Below, in pieces: positions 43,192 to 51,782 of a stretch of 60,107 nucleotides of DNA. Each line of letters opens with the position of its first letter. The first letter of the stretch is position 1. Origin of the DNA: Verrucomicrobium sp. BvORR034. Its GTDB lineage: Bacteria > Verrucomicrobiota > Verrucomicrobiia > Verrucomicrobiales > Verrucomicrobiaceae. The DNA lies in NCBI RefSeq assembly GCF_000739635.1, contig NZ_BATQ01000130.1, positions 1-60,107 on the forward strand. Reading direction: 5' to 3'. Made by a program: the position numbers and the translations under genes. The notes beneath the pieces were generated by a model. It saw only the letters and a list, made by a program, of their open reading frames with translations, searched no databases and was not told the origin of the DNA.

Positions 43192-44580
43192 CTACGAGTG
43201 CTGCAACCGCTTAAGCACCACTTGAGCGGCCGTCGCGCCCATTCGCATGGCGGAATGCATGTTCGGATACTTGAAGCCCCCCTGCCGTCCCGTGGACTGC
43301 AGGTTGCTGACCCCTTTCACCCACTGCATGACCTGCTCATAGTGCGGCTCGAATCCCAGACTGAAGATGGGATAGCCCGTTTCGCCATGGAGGATGTTCA
43401 CCTCCACCACGTCTTCCCTGGCACAGATGTTCTCCAGTTCCAGATCCGTGAAGAGGCGCTCTTTGGCTTCCTCAGTGCCGTTCCACTTGGCATCGCCGAT
43501 CTCGCAGGTGGTCTCCACGATGAGCACGGTATGCCCCTCGGGTTTCACCACGAGGCCGGCGTTCTTGGGTTCACCCACCCGGTGGAAGAAGCGATCCCGA
43601 TAGTAAATGTAGAGACCGTCGATGCACTTCGGCTTCTTCACCAGCAAGCCGTAAATAGAGATGGGCTTGAAGCGGAGTTGATGGGAGGCCTCGACCACGC
43701 TCGTGACAGGCACCGGATCTGCCTTTTGCACCAGCCAGGGCAACGGGATCGTGGAAATGCACTCATCGCATTCCACCACATGAGTCTCTCCACCCTGCTG
43801 ATAGGTCACTGCCGTCACCCGGCCATCGCTCATCTGGACCTGCTGAACGTCGGCGTTGAGAATGACTTTCCCGCCCGCTTCCGTCACAGCCTGGGCCATT
43901 GCCCGGGGCATGGCTTCCGCACCCGTGCGGGAATAGTGCAGCGTCTCCTCATGCAGGGCACTGTCCACCGCCTTCACGCTTTTGTCCTTCACGCCCACTT
44001 TGCCGAGCGCTTTTTTGATCACATCCACCGCACTGAGGCGCGGCATCTTGGTGGTGATGAAAGTGGCGCTGAGCTCGCGGGGGTGAATGCCCCAGTAGCG
44101 ATGGGTGAAGTCTTTGAAGAAGAACTTGTAGAGAGGTGCCCCGTAGAGCTGGATCAGAGCCTCCTCCGCATTCTTCGGGTGCCAGGGCACCAGAGCCTGA
44201 CGGATCTGGGCGTAAAACAAACCAATCGTGTAGAAGGCAAGGGTGAAGATGGGAATCCCCTTGATCATGTCCTGGAACTGAAGCGGGTAGCGGTAGAAGC
44301 TGCCCGCCCAGCGGATCTTGGCATCCAGCTGCACAGGGATGCTCTCATCCCCCATGAGGGACATGATGTCTTCATAGACCTCTTTGTCGAACTCATGAAG
44401 CATGTGGCAGCCCAGGTCGTACCAGTTGCCACTCCGCTCATGTGAAGTGGCCAGGCCTCCCGGCTGCGCTCCTTTTTCCAGAACGGTGACCGGAATGCCC
44501 ACACGGGTGAGGACGCGGGCGGCATAGAGCCCACACACTCCTCCTCCGAGGATTGCGACATGTTTCTTGGTAGCTGCCAT
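43192..44580 (-). CDS. FAD-dependent amine-oxidase/UGM-like oxidoreductase
   Basis: 462 residues. An N-terminal Rossmann dinucleotide fold is clear: HVAILGGGVCGLYAARVL with E after the second strand (VTVLEKGAQPGGLATSHERSG), then YDLGCHMLHEFD as in the UDP-galactopyranose mutase and protoporphyrinogen-oxidase branch. The C-terminal FAD motif is GGFKYPNMHSAMRMGATAAQ. Substrate domain details (FYRYPLQFQDMIKGIPI, YGAPLYKFFFKDFTHRYWGIHP) are close to UGM-like proteins, but key arginines cannot be checked by eye. It lies 36 bp downstream of the SAF-domain oxidoreductase on the same strand, so the two act together in all likelihood, perhaps on an unusual sugar. No signal peptide. Confidence 0.85.
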   Translation of the reverse strand: MAATKKHVAILGGGVCGLYAARVLTRVGIPVTVLEKGAQPGGLATSHERSGNWYDLGCHMLHEFDKEVYEDIMSLMGDESIPVQLDAKIRWAGSFYRYPLQFQDMIKGIPIFTLAFYTIGLFYAQIRQALVPWHPKNAEEALIQLYGAPLYKFFFKDFTHRYWGIHPRELSATFITTKMPRLSAVDVIKKALGKVGVKDKSVKAVDSALHEETLHYSRTGAEAMPRAMAQAVTEAGGKVILNADVQQVQMSDGRVTAVTYQQGGETHVVECDECISTIPLPWLVQKADPVPVTSVVEASHQLRFKPISIYGLLVKKPKCIDGLYIYYRDRFFHRVGEPKNAGLVVKPEGHTVLIVETTCEIGDAKWNGTEEAKERLFTDLELENICAREDVVEVNILHGETGYPIFSLGFEPHYEQVMQWVKGVSNLQSTGRQGGFKYPNMHSAMRMGATAAQVVLKRLQHS

Positions 44581-44616
44581 CCGTGTGCCTTTCGTGCCTT
44601 GCCACTAGCTCCCCGA

Positions 44617-45867
44617 CTACTTCTTGATGCCGGGAAGGGCCATCTGCTGATTCCAGAGCTCGACCATGCGACTGGCCGGCATATTGAAGTCATCCCAGAA
44701 CAACGGCTCGTCTTTTTTGACGGCACGCTTGAGCACCGGGCGCTCGTTGGACTCCTCCACGTCCAGCACGCCCTGCGGCATGCGACCCGCAGCGTAAGCG
44801 GGCGCGGCTTCTTCAATGAGGCCGTAAACTTCATCACTACCGATGGCGTGCTCCACGCGGGTGCCTGCCGAGAGGTCCTTCTTGGCGTACGCGAAACAGT
44901 CCGAGATCCGCCCCATGCGCTGGGTGCAGACCGGCTTGTTATACAATGCAGCCAGAGCGGAGGCCCGAGGCGTCTCCAGGTGGCAGAGGTGATAAGGACG
45001 AAGGAACACGTAGTACGGGTGCTTGTTCGTCACCTTGTAGTAGTTCATGTAGCCCTGCTGGAACTCGCTCTCACACTTGGCGACCACATAGACGCCGCCA
45101 CCGTGCTCCTTGGCACCCAGCACGTAGTCCACACGGCCTTGACCGTTGTACTTGTCGAAGTCGAAGAGATCCACCACGTCCTGCATCTTGTTGGCCTTGG
45201 GGCCTTCCATGCCAGGGACGAACGGGGTCAGCCCATATTCGTTCGCGATGACGGCCATCTCGATGTTCAACTTGGAACCATCGGTGTAGGCGAGACACTG
45301 AATGGTGCTCAGGCCAAGTTTCTTGGCGATCTCCACGGTGCCTTCGATGTCACGGTGACGGTCCAGGAACCCTTTCATGTTGCCTGCCTGGACGATGTCA
45401 AAGCCCCACATCTCGATCTCTTCCATCATGCGGGCGAGCACCCCGTGCTGGTCGCCAGCGTCGCTGGTCACCACCACTCCGTGCTTCTGAGCCTCTGCCT
45501 GGAGCAGATGCCCCAAGATGAGGTCCACTTCAGCGTTCATCATCACGACATGCGATTTGCGCTGGATCGCCGCGATGCAGTAGTCATACGCAGCGATGAT
45601 GGAGTTCGTGGCTTCCACAAACACGTCCACGTGCAGCTTTTCATCACGAAGGGCGGCCATGCCATCCGTGGTGACAAGAGTCGGTTTGCCGTACTTGTCG
45701 GCACCCTTCTGCGCAGCCTCAAGATTCTGGTCGGCAACGAATGCAAGCCGCATGCCCGGGGTCCGGCCAATCTGGTAGGCAATGCCAGTACCCATGGCAC
45801 CAGACCCGATCAATCCGATCTGGATGGGCCGGCCTTCTTTCTCTCTCTGCTTCAGTTCTTGCAACAT
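44617..45867 (-). CDS. NAD(P)-dependent homoserine-dehydrogenase-like protein with SAF domain
   Basis: 416 residues. An N-terminal Rossmann domain (IQIGLIGSGAMGTGIAYQIGRTPGMRLAFVAD) is followed by a homoserine-dehydrogenase-like catalytic region (VDVFVEATNSI, HVVMMNAEVDLILG, TSDAGDQHGVLARMMEE, GNMKGFLDRHRD) and, at the C-terminus, a SAF-type segment (SAGTRVEHAIGSDEVYGLIEEA, GVLDVEESNERPVLKRAVKKDEPLFWDDF). SAF domains occur in sialic-acid synthase, antifreeze proteins and altronate dehydratase. Proteins of this type are found in sugar and exopolysaccharide loci. It is the promoter-proximal gene of a two-gene unit with the FAD enzyme. Substrate unknown. Confidence 0.88.
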   Translation of the reverse strand: MLQELKQREKEGRPIQIGLIGSGAMGTGIAYQIGRTPGMRLAFVADQNLEAAQKGADKYGKPTLVTTDGMAALRDEKLHVDVFVEATNSIIAAYDYCIAAIQRKSHVVMMNAEVDLILGHLLQAEAQKHGVVVTSDAGDQHGVLARMMEEIEMWGFDIVQAGNMKGFLDRHRDIEGTVEIAKKLGLSTIQCLAYTDGSKLNIEMAVIANEYGLTPFVPGMEGPKANKMQDVVDLFDFDKYNGQGRVDYVLGAKEHGGGVYVVAKCESEFQQGYMNYYKVTNKHPYYVFLRPYHLCHLETPRASALAALYNKPVCTQRMGRISDCFAYAKKDLSAGTRVEHAIGSDEVYGLIEEAAPAYAAGRMPQGVLDVEESNERPVLKRAVKKDEPLFWDDFNMPASRMVELWNQQMALPGIKK

Positions 45868-46162
45868 GATGTAGGGCGGGCATTCAACACGGCATCACCG
45901 GGCTGTCAAACGGTATGGGAATGCATGAAAATGGTCTCAATATGGGATTCAACGGACCGACGCATGCGCCCTGAATGCCCCTCAGCAGGCGGATTGTCGC
46001 CAAGCGCACATCCCCTCTGGCCAATCCGAGCGGCCCATTTGTCCAAGCCCTCCCCCGAATGAAAAATCTGTCATGTCCCTCCCCGCCCCGGCTGAAATGC
46101 GATGAGCATGGCGCTGGAATAAAAATCGTGGCCTGGAAGCGGGGTCTGGTCCAGCATGCAAC

Positions 46163-47131
46163 ATGCACCGCGCGTCCCTTCTCCCGCTCCTGCTGCTGGC
46201 CGGTCAATGGCTCCCTGCGGCTCCACCATCTGGCGATCCCTCCATCGTCACACAGACCCCGGGACTTGTGGCATTCTGGACCTTTGGCGAGCCCGCTGGC
46301 CAGCCGCGGCTTTCCACAGGGACCGCCAATCCTCACCCTCTTGTTGAAGTGGGTGACCCGGTGTCACGCAGCGAAGGGGGCCCCTACTCAGGCTATGCCG
46401 CAGAACTCAATGGAAAGAACTTTCTCCGAATCCCCTACGCAGAGACCGCAGATCTGAACATTTCGGGTCCCTACGCCCAAGTCACGCTCTTCGCCGTCGT
46501 GCGCATCGTGAACCTCCATGTCAGCCGCACCATCGCCGGCATGTGGAGCGAAGGGAAGGGCAAGGATGATGACTCTGGAACCCGGCAGTACGCGCTGCTC
46601 ATGAACATGCCCGCATACGGCGGCCCCAACAAACTCGTCCCCCACATCTCCGCGGAGGGCGGAGTGACCCGCCGGGCGGATGGTTCAAAGTTTCCCTGGT
46701 GTGCCGACTACGCCGTGAGTGCTGGCGACGTCCCCACCGAAAAATGGTGCACCCTGGCATTCACCTACGACTCCAAATTCCTCCGGGCCTACATTAATGG
46801 ACGCCTCGACGCCAATGAACTGGATCCAGTGAAGCACAAGCGGACGGATCCCTACTTCCTCAAGGAAGGCCCCAATGGCGGCCCACGCGGAATCAATCCC
46901 TACTACCATGGACGGGGCATTTTCCGCTACGAACGTGAAAAGCACGCGGAGACCAAGCTCATGGGTGGATCGGATTTCATCGTGGGGGCTCGATATGCGG
47001 TTGGCAGCCTCTTCGCCGACGGCCAGGCAACGATAGGCAAGTTCGGCGGACTCGCAGTTTTCAATCGTGCACTCACCGATGATGAGATCCGCCATCTGCA
47101 TGATTCTGCCCGAGTCGAGGCATTGAAGTGA
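46163..47131 (+). CDS. Secreted LamG/concanavalin A-like lectin protein
   Basis: 322 residues with signal peptide ([18 protein letters not shown]). One LamG-like jelly roll fills the protein: [61 protein letters not shown], and the typical ending [24 protein letters not shown]. Laminin-G-3 proteins of this kind bind or scaffold carbohydrates and are abundant in planctomycetes and verrucomicrobia. The preceding 295 bp (45868-46162), shared with the divergent SAF-domain gene, show no clear site. The last codon overlaps a GTG of the next gene. Confidence 0.92.
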   Translation: MHRASLLPLLLLAGQWLPAAPPSGDPSIVTQTPGLVAFWTFGEPAGQPRLSTGTANPHPLVEVGDPVSRSEGGPYSGYAAELNGKNFLRIPYAETADLNISGPYAQVTLFAVVRIVNLHVSRTIAGMWSEGKGKDDDSGTRQYALLMNMPAYGGPNKLVPHISAEGGVTRRADGSKFPWCADYAVSAGDVPTEKWCTLAFTYDSKFLRAYINGRLDANELDPVKHKRTDPYFLKEGPNGGPRGINPYYHGRGIFRYEREKHAETKLMGGSDFIVGARYAVGSLFADGQATIGKFGGLAVFNRALTDDEIRHLHDSARVEALK

Positions 47132-47868
47132 CGCGTGGGGCCAGCCCTCTGTCTCCGCTAAACCTTATGACCGCCTCCGAGGGCTTCATTACCGACCTCC
47201 TTCCGGTCAGGACCCCGTGGGTGACTTTTCACGTTCTCAGGGACAGAGAGGAGAATGCCCTCTACCTCATTGATACGGGGATGCTCTCGGGCATTCCTGC
47301 CCTCAGACGTGGACTCCGATCTCGCGGCTGGTCTGGGCTGCCAATCAAAGGGATCGTGCTGACGCATGGACATTTCGATCACATCTGGAATGTCGCCCGG
47401 CTGGTGGCCCAGACAGGCGCATGGGTGGCAGCCCCGCGACTGGACGACCTCCATTGCCAGGGGCGCTATCCCTATCGCGGCTGGTCCAGGGTCTGCGGTG
47501 GACTGGAGGCCACTGGTCGTCTCCTTTTGGGATTTCAGGGGTTCAAGGTCGATCATTGGATTGACGATGGGACTGAGCTTCCCATCTGCGGCGGACTACG
47601 GGCGATCCACCTTCCGGGCCACACCGACGGCCACATGGGCTTCCTCCTTCCGCATCAAAAGCTGCTGTTCTCTGGAGACCTGTTCGCCAGTTTTGGCCCC
47701 TGGTCCCACCTCCCCCCACGTTTTCTCAACAGTCGCCCTGACCTCCTGACCTCAAGCCTGAGACGGGCTTTGGACTTGGACCTTATCGGGTGCCTCCCCA
47801 ATCACGGTTGGCCAGCCACACCGTCCGAACACCTGCGAATTCTGAATCGCCTCGCGGGACATGGGTGA
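47128..47868 (+). CDS. Metallo-beta-lactamase-fold hydrolase
   Basis: 246 residues from GTG 47128, whose GTGA overlap with the stop of the LamG gene suggests coupling; ATG 47167 is an alternative giving 233 residues. Metal ligands: THGHFDH (HxHxDH, about residue 80), His in [12 protein letters not shown] (about 162), Asp in LFSGDLFAS (about 183) and His in LPNHGWPA (about 225). It has the glyoxalase-II-like layout, cytoplasmic, with two metals. Substrate not predictable. Behind it comes the AT-rich gap. Confidence 0.92.
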   Translation: MTRGASPLSPLNLMTASEGFITDLLPVRTPWVTFHVLRDREENALYLIDTGMLSGIPALRRGLRSRGWSGLPIKGIVLTHGHFDHIWNVARLVAQTGAWVAAPRLDDLHCQGRYPYRGWSRVCGGLEATGRLLLGFQGFKVDHWIDDGTELPICGGLRAIHLPGHTDGHMGFLLPHQKLLFSGDLFASFGPWSHLPPRFLNSRPDLLTSSLRRALDLDLIGCLPNHGWPATPSEHLRILNRLAGHG

Positions 47869-47989
47869 AAGCATCACCCAACGCGCATTGACCACACTCC
47901 CTAACCCACCTGCGATCCGCTTCTGGGTCGCCACCTCAACCTCATAAACTGGAGCCAGCGAGCGCATCTTGCTCACATACTCACAATCC

Positions 47990-48290
47990 ATCAAGGCTCC
48001 GATTTATCCACACTTCGACCACCACGTCTGTGAGTAACCCGCAAGAAAAGCTCCCCGATGTTCACACTAGAATATTCACATTTTCATTCACTTGCCCCAT
48101 CAATTTTCAAACAATCAGAAAACGTAATTTCTCATCTTTCCCATTGATTTATAACGCGATACTCGATCTTAATACGTTATAAATATCCACGCTCCATGTG
48201 TGAATAAGATGTGAATTAAAGTGCCAATAACTTGGAGAATCCTCATCAATCTACTCGCTCAGTTATTCCCATCGCACTGCGCTTTCTGAA
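47990..48290. other. AT-rich gap with DnaA-box-like cluster (candidate origin)
   Basis: The 499-bp gap 47869-48367 has no gene and its right two thirds are strikingly AT-rich. TTATCCACA (48004-48012) is an exact consensus DnaA box and the reverse complement of 48199-48207 is TTATTCACA, also matching TTWTNCACA. One-mismatch copies occur at 48072-48080, and on the minus strand at 48029-48037 and 48210-48218; TTATTCCCA is at 48263-48271. A perfect 10-bp inverted repeat (ATTTATAACG / CGTTATAAAT) spans 48147-48156 and 48175-48184. dnaA, dnaN and gyrB are not nearby, so an origin is only a candidate. Horizontally acquired DNA is the main alternative. Confidence 0.35.
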
Positions 48291-48367
48291 ATCGGATGTT
48301 TATGACAAGTCTTCACGTTTTAAACCATCATATTACTTTCTTTATCAACTGATTATCTTATTAATTT

Positions 48368-48841
48368 ATGTTCTATTCTGAATATATGTGCCCGATTGGG
48401 AAACTCCTGTTCACATCGAATGGCAAAGCACTTACGGAACTATGGTTCCCGGAGGATAAATATTCAAGTAATATTGAAAATCAGAATATACGAAATGATT
48501 CCATTTTCGGCAGCCTCCATCACCAGCTCGATTTGTACTTTAAAGGGGTCGATCCGTTGTTCGACATCCCGTTGGAAATGGCGGGCACGGAATTCCAGCG
48601 GAAGGTGTGGAATGCCCTCCGGGAAATCCCCTACGGGACGACTTGGAGCTATGCGAAATTAGCGAGGTACATTGGCCAGCCCAAAGCAGTCCGAGCAGTG
48701 GGTGCGGCAAACGGAAAGAATCCCATTCCCATCATCGTCCCCTGCCACAGGGTCATTGGTGAGGACGGCGGTCTCGTCGGCTACGGAGGCGGACTACCGA
48801 TCAAGGAATACCTGCTGCGTCTGGAACGGATCATCCTTTGA
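48368..48841 (+). CDS. ogt: Methylated-DNA--[protein]-cysteine S-methyltransferase
   Basis: 157 residues. The suicide enzyme takes O6-alkyl groups from guanine onto its own cysteine. The DNA-binding and active site part is clear: FQRKVWNALREIPYGTTWSYAKLARYIGQPKAVRAVGAANGKNPIPIIVPCHRVIGEDGGLVGYGGG, with the acceptor Cys in PCHRV (residue 126). The N-terminal 60 residues are encoded by AT-rich DNA (TSNGKALTELWFPEDKYSSNIENQ), continuing the composition of the upstream gap, while the C-terminal half is GC-rich like its neighbours. The split composition is unusual and may mark a recombination edge. Convergent with the NYN gene, overlapping by 11 bp. Confidence 0.93.
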   Translation: MFYSEYMCPIGKLLFTSNGKALTELWFPEDKYSSNIENQNIRNDSIFGSLHHQLDLYFKGVDPLFDIPLEMAGTEFQRKVWNALREIPYGTTWSYAKLARYIGQPKAVRAVGAANGKNPIPIIVPCHRVIGEDGGLVGYGGGLPIKEYLLRLERIIL

Positions 48842-49271
48842 GTCGGCGGCCCAAATCCGCCTCGGCACGTTCCACCTCAAACTTCAGTTCCTGGGGCGAG
48901 ACACACACCGCACCAAAGGCCTCCACCGTGTCCCGCTCCATGCCATCGGCAGTAGCCACCCGGATCGTATAGGTGCACGCGTAGCGGGCCACGAGCCGCT
49001 CAATCACCGAGTCCGCCGTCCGGCCAGAGTTCGCATAGAAAACCTGTACTCCAGCCGACTCCCGCTCGTCTGTGACCTTGCTGCCGACCCCGTCAAAAAC
49101 GACCACCACCCTAACCCCGGTCACGTCTTGATAGAGGCGCAAGCGCTTGAGCAATGCCTCGCGGGCAAGGTAGCGCCGGGGGCCGTTCTGGTGGAGCCGT
49201 CGAAGGTCCTCCCAGGCGTGAATCACGCTGTGACCATCCACAATGACAAACTGGGTGACTGGATCCGCCAT
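48831..49271 (-). CDS. NYN-domain (YacP/Rae1-like) RNase-fold protein
   Basis: 146 residues from ATG 49271; ATG 49286 would add five residues. The NYN/PIN-like fold shows VTQFVIVDGHSVIHAWED with the first acidic residue, VRVVVVFDGVGSK, the FYANSGRTADSVIERLVA block with acidic active-site residue, and IRVATADGMERDTVEAFGAVCVSP. This matches YacP/Rae1, a ribosome-associated endoribonuclease in Bacillus; function here is inferred from fold. Convergent with ogt (11-bp overlap) and divergent from the SGNH hydrolase gene across about 200 bp. Confidence 0.9.
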   Translation of the reverse strand: MADPVTQFVIVDGHSVIHAWEDLRRLHQNGPRRYLAREALLKRLRLYQDVTGVRVVVVFDGVGSKVTDERESAGVQVFYANSGRTADSVIERLVARYACTYTIRVATADGMERDTVEAFGAVCVSPQELKFEVERAEADLGRRLKG

Positions 49272-49469
49272 GCTCGGTCGGAGCATCTCCGACCCGACAC
49301 AGGGGGGCAAGTGGAACCACAGAAAACCCGCGAGTCGCGGGATTTGGTATCTTGAGGACCTTGCGAAAAGCTCCCACAAACCCATCGTCTCGATCCGTTA
49401 TAGTGGGTCGCCCGCATTCCCATGCGCAGCCCTAATCTCCAACCTCCGTCACCGCACTCCCCAGCTATC

Positions 49470-50135
49470 ATGCAACGCCGCCTCTTCCTCAGCCTCCTTT
49501 CCGTACTGCCTCTGGCCGTCCTCAGCGCCGCGCCCGGCCTGGCTCCAGCCGCTCCCGTCAAGGTGGCCTGCGTGGGTGACAGCATCACGGCTGGCTCGGG
49601 AGTCAAGGACAAGAGCATGACCTACCCGAAGCAACTCGCCGCGTTGCTCGGGGACACCTATACAGTCCAGAATTTTGGCGTCAGTGGTGCCACCATGCTC
49701 AACGCAGGCGACAAACCCTACCAGAAGGAAAAGCGCTTCGCGGATGCGCTCGCCTTTGTGCCTGACATCGTCGTCATCAAGCTGGGGACCAATGACACCA
49801 AGCCCCACAACTGGTCCAAGAAGGAGGGCTTTGCCACGGATGCCAAGGGCCTCATCGCCGCATTTCAAAAGGTGAATCGCAAGGTGCAGGTTTACCTTTG
49901 CACACCCGTTCCCGTGTTTGCCCAGGGGAACTTCGGCATTCGGGGTGATGTGGTCCTCAATGAGATCATCCCCCTGGACAAGCAGGTCGCCAGCGAACTC
50001 AAGATCCCCCTGATCGACCTCCACACCCCCTTTGCAGGCAAAGACGCCCTCGTGCCTGATCGCGTGCACCCCAATGATGCCGGCGCCACCATCATCGCCC
50101 AGACCGTCTTCGAGTCACTCAAGAGCAAAAAATAG
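49470..50135 (+). CDS. Secreted SGNH/GDSL hydrolase
   Basis: 221 residues from ATG 49470 with signal peptide (FLSLLSVLPLAVLSAAPGLA). SGNH blocks: VACVGDSITAGSGV (Ser, about residue 37), NFGVSGATML (Gly), VIKLGTNDTKP (Asn) and VPDRVHPNDAG (Asp-His). The size is that of a single-domain acyl-esterase such as TesA-type or carbohydrate acetyl esterases. Exported, substrate open. A hairpin (CTTGAGGCA / TGCCTCGAG, 50163-50186) without a T-run lies 27 bp behind it. Confidence 0.93.
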   Translation: MQRRLFLSLLSVLPLAVLSAAPGLAPAAPVKVACVGDSITAGSGVKDKSMTYPKQLAALLGDTYTVQNFGVSGATMLNAGDKPYQKEKRFADALAFVPDIVVIKLGTNDTKPHNWSKKEGFATDAKGLIAAFQKVNRKVQVYLCTPVPVFAQGNFGIRGDVVLNEIIPLDKQVASELKIPLIDLHTPFAGKDALVPDRVHPNDAGATIIAQTVFESLKSKK

Positions 50136-50234
50136 TAGCACGAGAGCGAAAGGTGACGTGACCTTGAGGCAGCAGGTCTGCCTCGAGGGAACTCGTCCGG
50201 CTCTACTTTCTACTCTCCACTTTTTACTGCTCAC

Positions 50235-51272
50235 CTAGCCCCCGATCGCGATCATCCGGCGTCCGGGCTGATAGCTTCCCCGGAAGTCGTGCTCCTTGGG
50301 CTTCCGAGCCACGACATGGAGGAAGAAGTCGGCGAGTTCATCATCTGAGCATCCGCTCCGCAGCACCTCCCGCAGGTCAAACTCCAAATAGCTGCCGAGG
50401 CAGGGGCGCAGCTTGCCGTCGCAAGTGAGCCGCAGCTTGTTGCAGGTCTCACAGAAGTGAAAGTTGGTCATGGCCCCGATGAAGCCGATCAGCTGATCGG
50501 TGCCGGGGATCTGGTAGTAGCTCGCCGGCCCATTCGTCTTGTAGTCCGGTCGGGGGATGAGGGGCCCCGTCTCGCGTTCGATGAGCTTTTTCGCCTGGCC
50601 ACAAGCCAGGAAACTGTCCTCGCGCAACACTTCGGCGGTGCTCACTGGCATCAGCTCGATGAACCGGATCAATGCCCCCTTCTCCCGGGCAAACATGATG
50701 AGATTCATGAGTTCCCGCTCCGTCTGGTGGCGGATGAGGACGCAGTTGAACTTGATGGACCCGAATCCTGCGTCTTGGGCGGCATCAATGCCCGCCAAAA
50801 GCTTCGGCAGCAGATCCCGGCGTGTGGTCGAGAAGTACGAGGCCCGGTCCAGCGAATCCAGCGAGAGATTGGCAGTACGCACCCCGCCCTGCACCAAGGC
50901 CTCCGCTGTTGTGCGGCCGTCAGCCAGCGGTTTGGTCAGCAGCGTCCCGTTGGTGGAAATCCCCACATCCCGGATGCCAGGTAACGCAGCCACTTGAGCG
51001 CAGAAGTCCACGGCCCCAGGCCGGGTGAGCGGCTCGCCACCCGTGATGCGGACCTTCCGAATACCCAGACGGGTGCCCACCTGGATCACCCGCAGCATCT
51101 CCTCATAGGTAAGCACCTCCGCACGGTCGAACCACTGCTGCTCCTCATCCGGCATGCAGTACCGGCACCGCTCATTGCAGCGGTCCGTGATCGAGACTCT
51201 CAAATAGGAAATGTGATGACCAAAGGGATCTTCCACAGAGGAGAAAGGTAGGACAACGCTGGACAAAGGCAA
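50235..51272 (-). CDS. moaA: GTP 3',8-cyclase
   Basis: 345 residues. MoaA is the radical SAM enzyme that begins molybdenum cofactor synthesis by cyclising GTP. The first cluster motif is CNERCRYC (CxxxCxxC, residues 32-39), followed by RITGGEPLTRPG (SAM-binding GGEP), ISTNGTLL, LSLDSLDR and FNCVLIR. The C-terminal cluster is CETCNKLRLTCDGKLRPCLG, and the protein ends in the conserved Gly-Gly. No other moa genes are adjacent, so the pathway is scattered. Cytoplasmic. Divergent from the small lipoprotein gene across 58 bp. Confidence 0.97.
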   Translation of the reverse strand: MPLSSVVLPFSSVEDPFGHHISYLRVSITDRCNERCRYCMPDEEQQWFDRAEVLTYEEMLRVIQVGTRLGIRKVRITGGEPLTRPGAVDFCAQVAALPGIRDVGISTNGTLLTKPLADGRTTAEALVQGGVRTANLSLDSLDRASYFSTTRRDLLPKLLAGIDAAQDAGFGSIKFNCVLIRHQTERELMNLIMFAREKGALIRFIELMPVSTAEVLREDSFLACGQAKKLIERETGPLIPRPDYKTNGPASYYQIPGTDQLIGFIGAMTNFHFCETCNKLRLTCDGKLRPCLGSYLEFDLREVLRSGCSDDELADFFLHVVARKPKEHDFRGSYQPGRRMIAIGG

Positions 51273-51330
51273 CCACCACCACGCTGAACAGCGCTGGTGA
51301 TCACCTGTCCAATTGTGCTACGTTTGTCCC

Positions 51331-51768
51331 ATGAAAAAGTTCCCGGTCATTTTTGCCCTGGCCGCGCTTGGCCTTCTGGCCAGCTGCACGGCCCCTGTGC
51401 AGAAGCGCATCGAGCGCAACCCGCAGATTTACAGTGGACTGAGCGAGCGACACAAGGCGATGGTCGCCCAACGCAAGATCGAGGAAGGTATGTCCAAAGG
51501 CGCTGTTTTCATCGCCTGGGGACGACCGGACCGAGTCGGCCGTGGGTCCAAAGCTGGCAAGCAGTATGAACGCTGGAGCTACACGGGGACTGAGGCCGTG
51601 CCAGCCTATGGCGGCGGCTTTGGCTACGGATACGCGCCCGGGTTCTGGGGCCATCGCTACATCTATGACCCGCTCTTCTATTATGATCCCTTCATTGAGG
51701 TGCCCTACGAAGCCGGGCGGGTCGAGTTCCTGAACGGCAAAGTCTCCGCCTGGTCGGTCACCAAGTAG
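51331..51768 (+). CDS. Small lipoprotein
   Basis: 145 residues from ATG 51331. MKKFPVIFALAALGLLASCT is a lipoprotein signal (LASC lipobox). The mature protein has YSGLSERHKAMVAQRKIEEGMSKGAVFIAWGRPDRVGRGS, reminiscent of the SmpA/OmlA-like helix-helix region that tests a genome-specific GMSK..V..AWG.P pattern, followed by a Gly/Tyr/Phe-rich stretch (YGGGFGYGYAPGFWGHRYIYDPLFYYDPF). Membrane-anchored, function unknown. Convergent with the COG0523 gene, 14 bp apart. Confidence 0.9.
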   Translation: MKKFPVIFALAALGLLASCTAPVQKRIERNPQIYSGLSERHKAMVAQRKIEEGMSKGAVFIAWGRPDRVGRGSKAGKQYERWSYTGTEAVPAYGGGFGYGYAPGFWGHRYIYDPLFYYDPFIEVPYEAGRVEFLNGKVSAWSVTK

Positions 51769-51782
51769 CACCTGACCTCACT

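Noticed and set aside
43168-46062. Two long plus-strand frames antisense to the FAD and SAF-domain enzymes
   Set aside because: Both are shadows of strongly supported minus-strand genes and carry no domains.
50190-50234. Pyrimidine-rich CTACTTTCTACTCTCCAC stretch before moaA's 3' end
   Set aside because: Simple low-complexity sequence without a partner arm or clear role.
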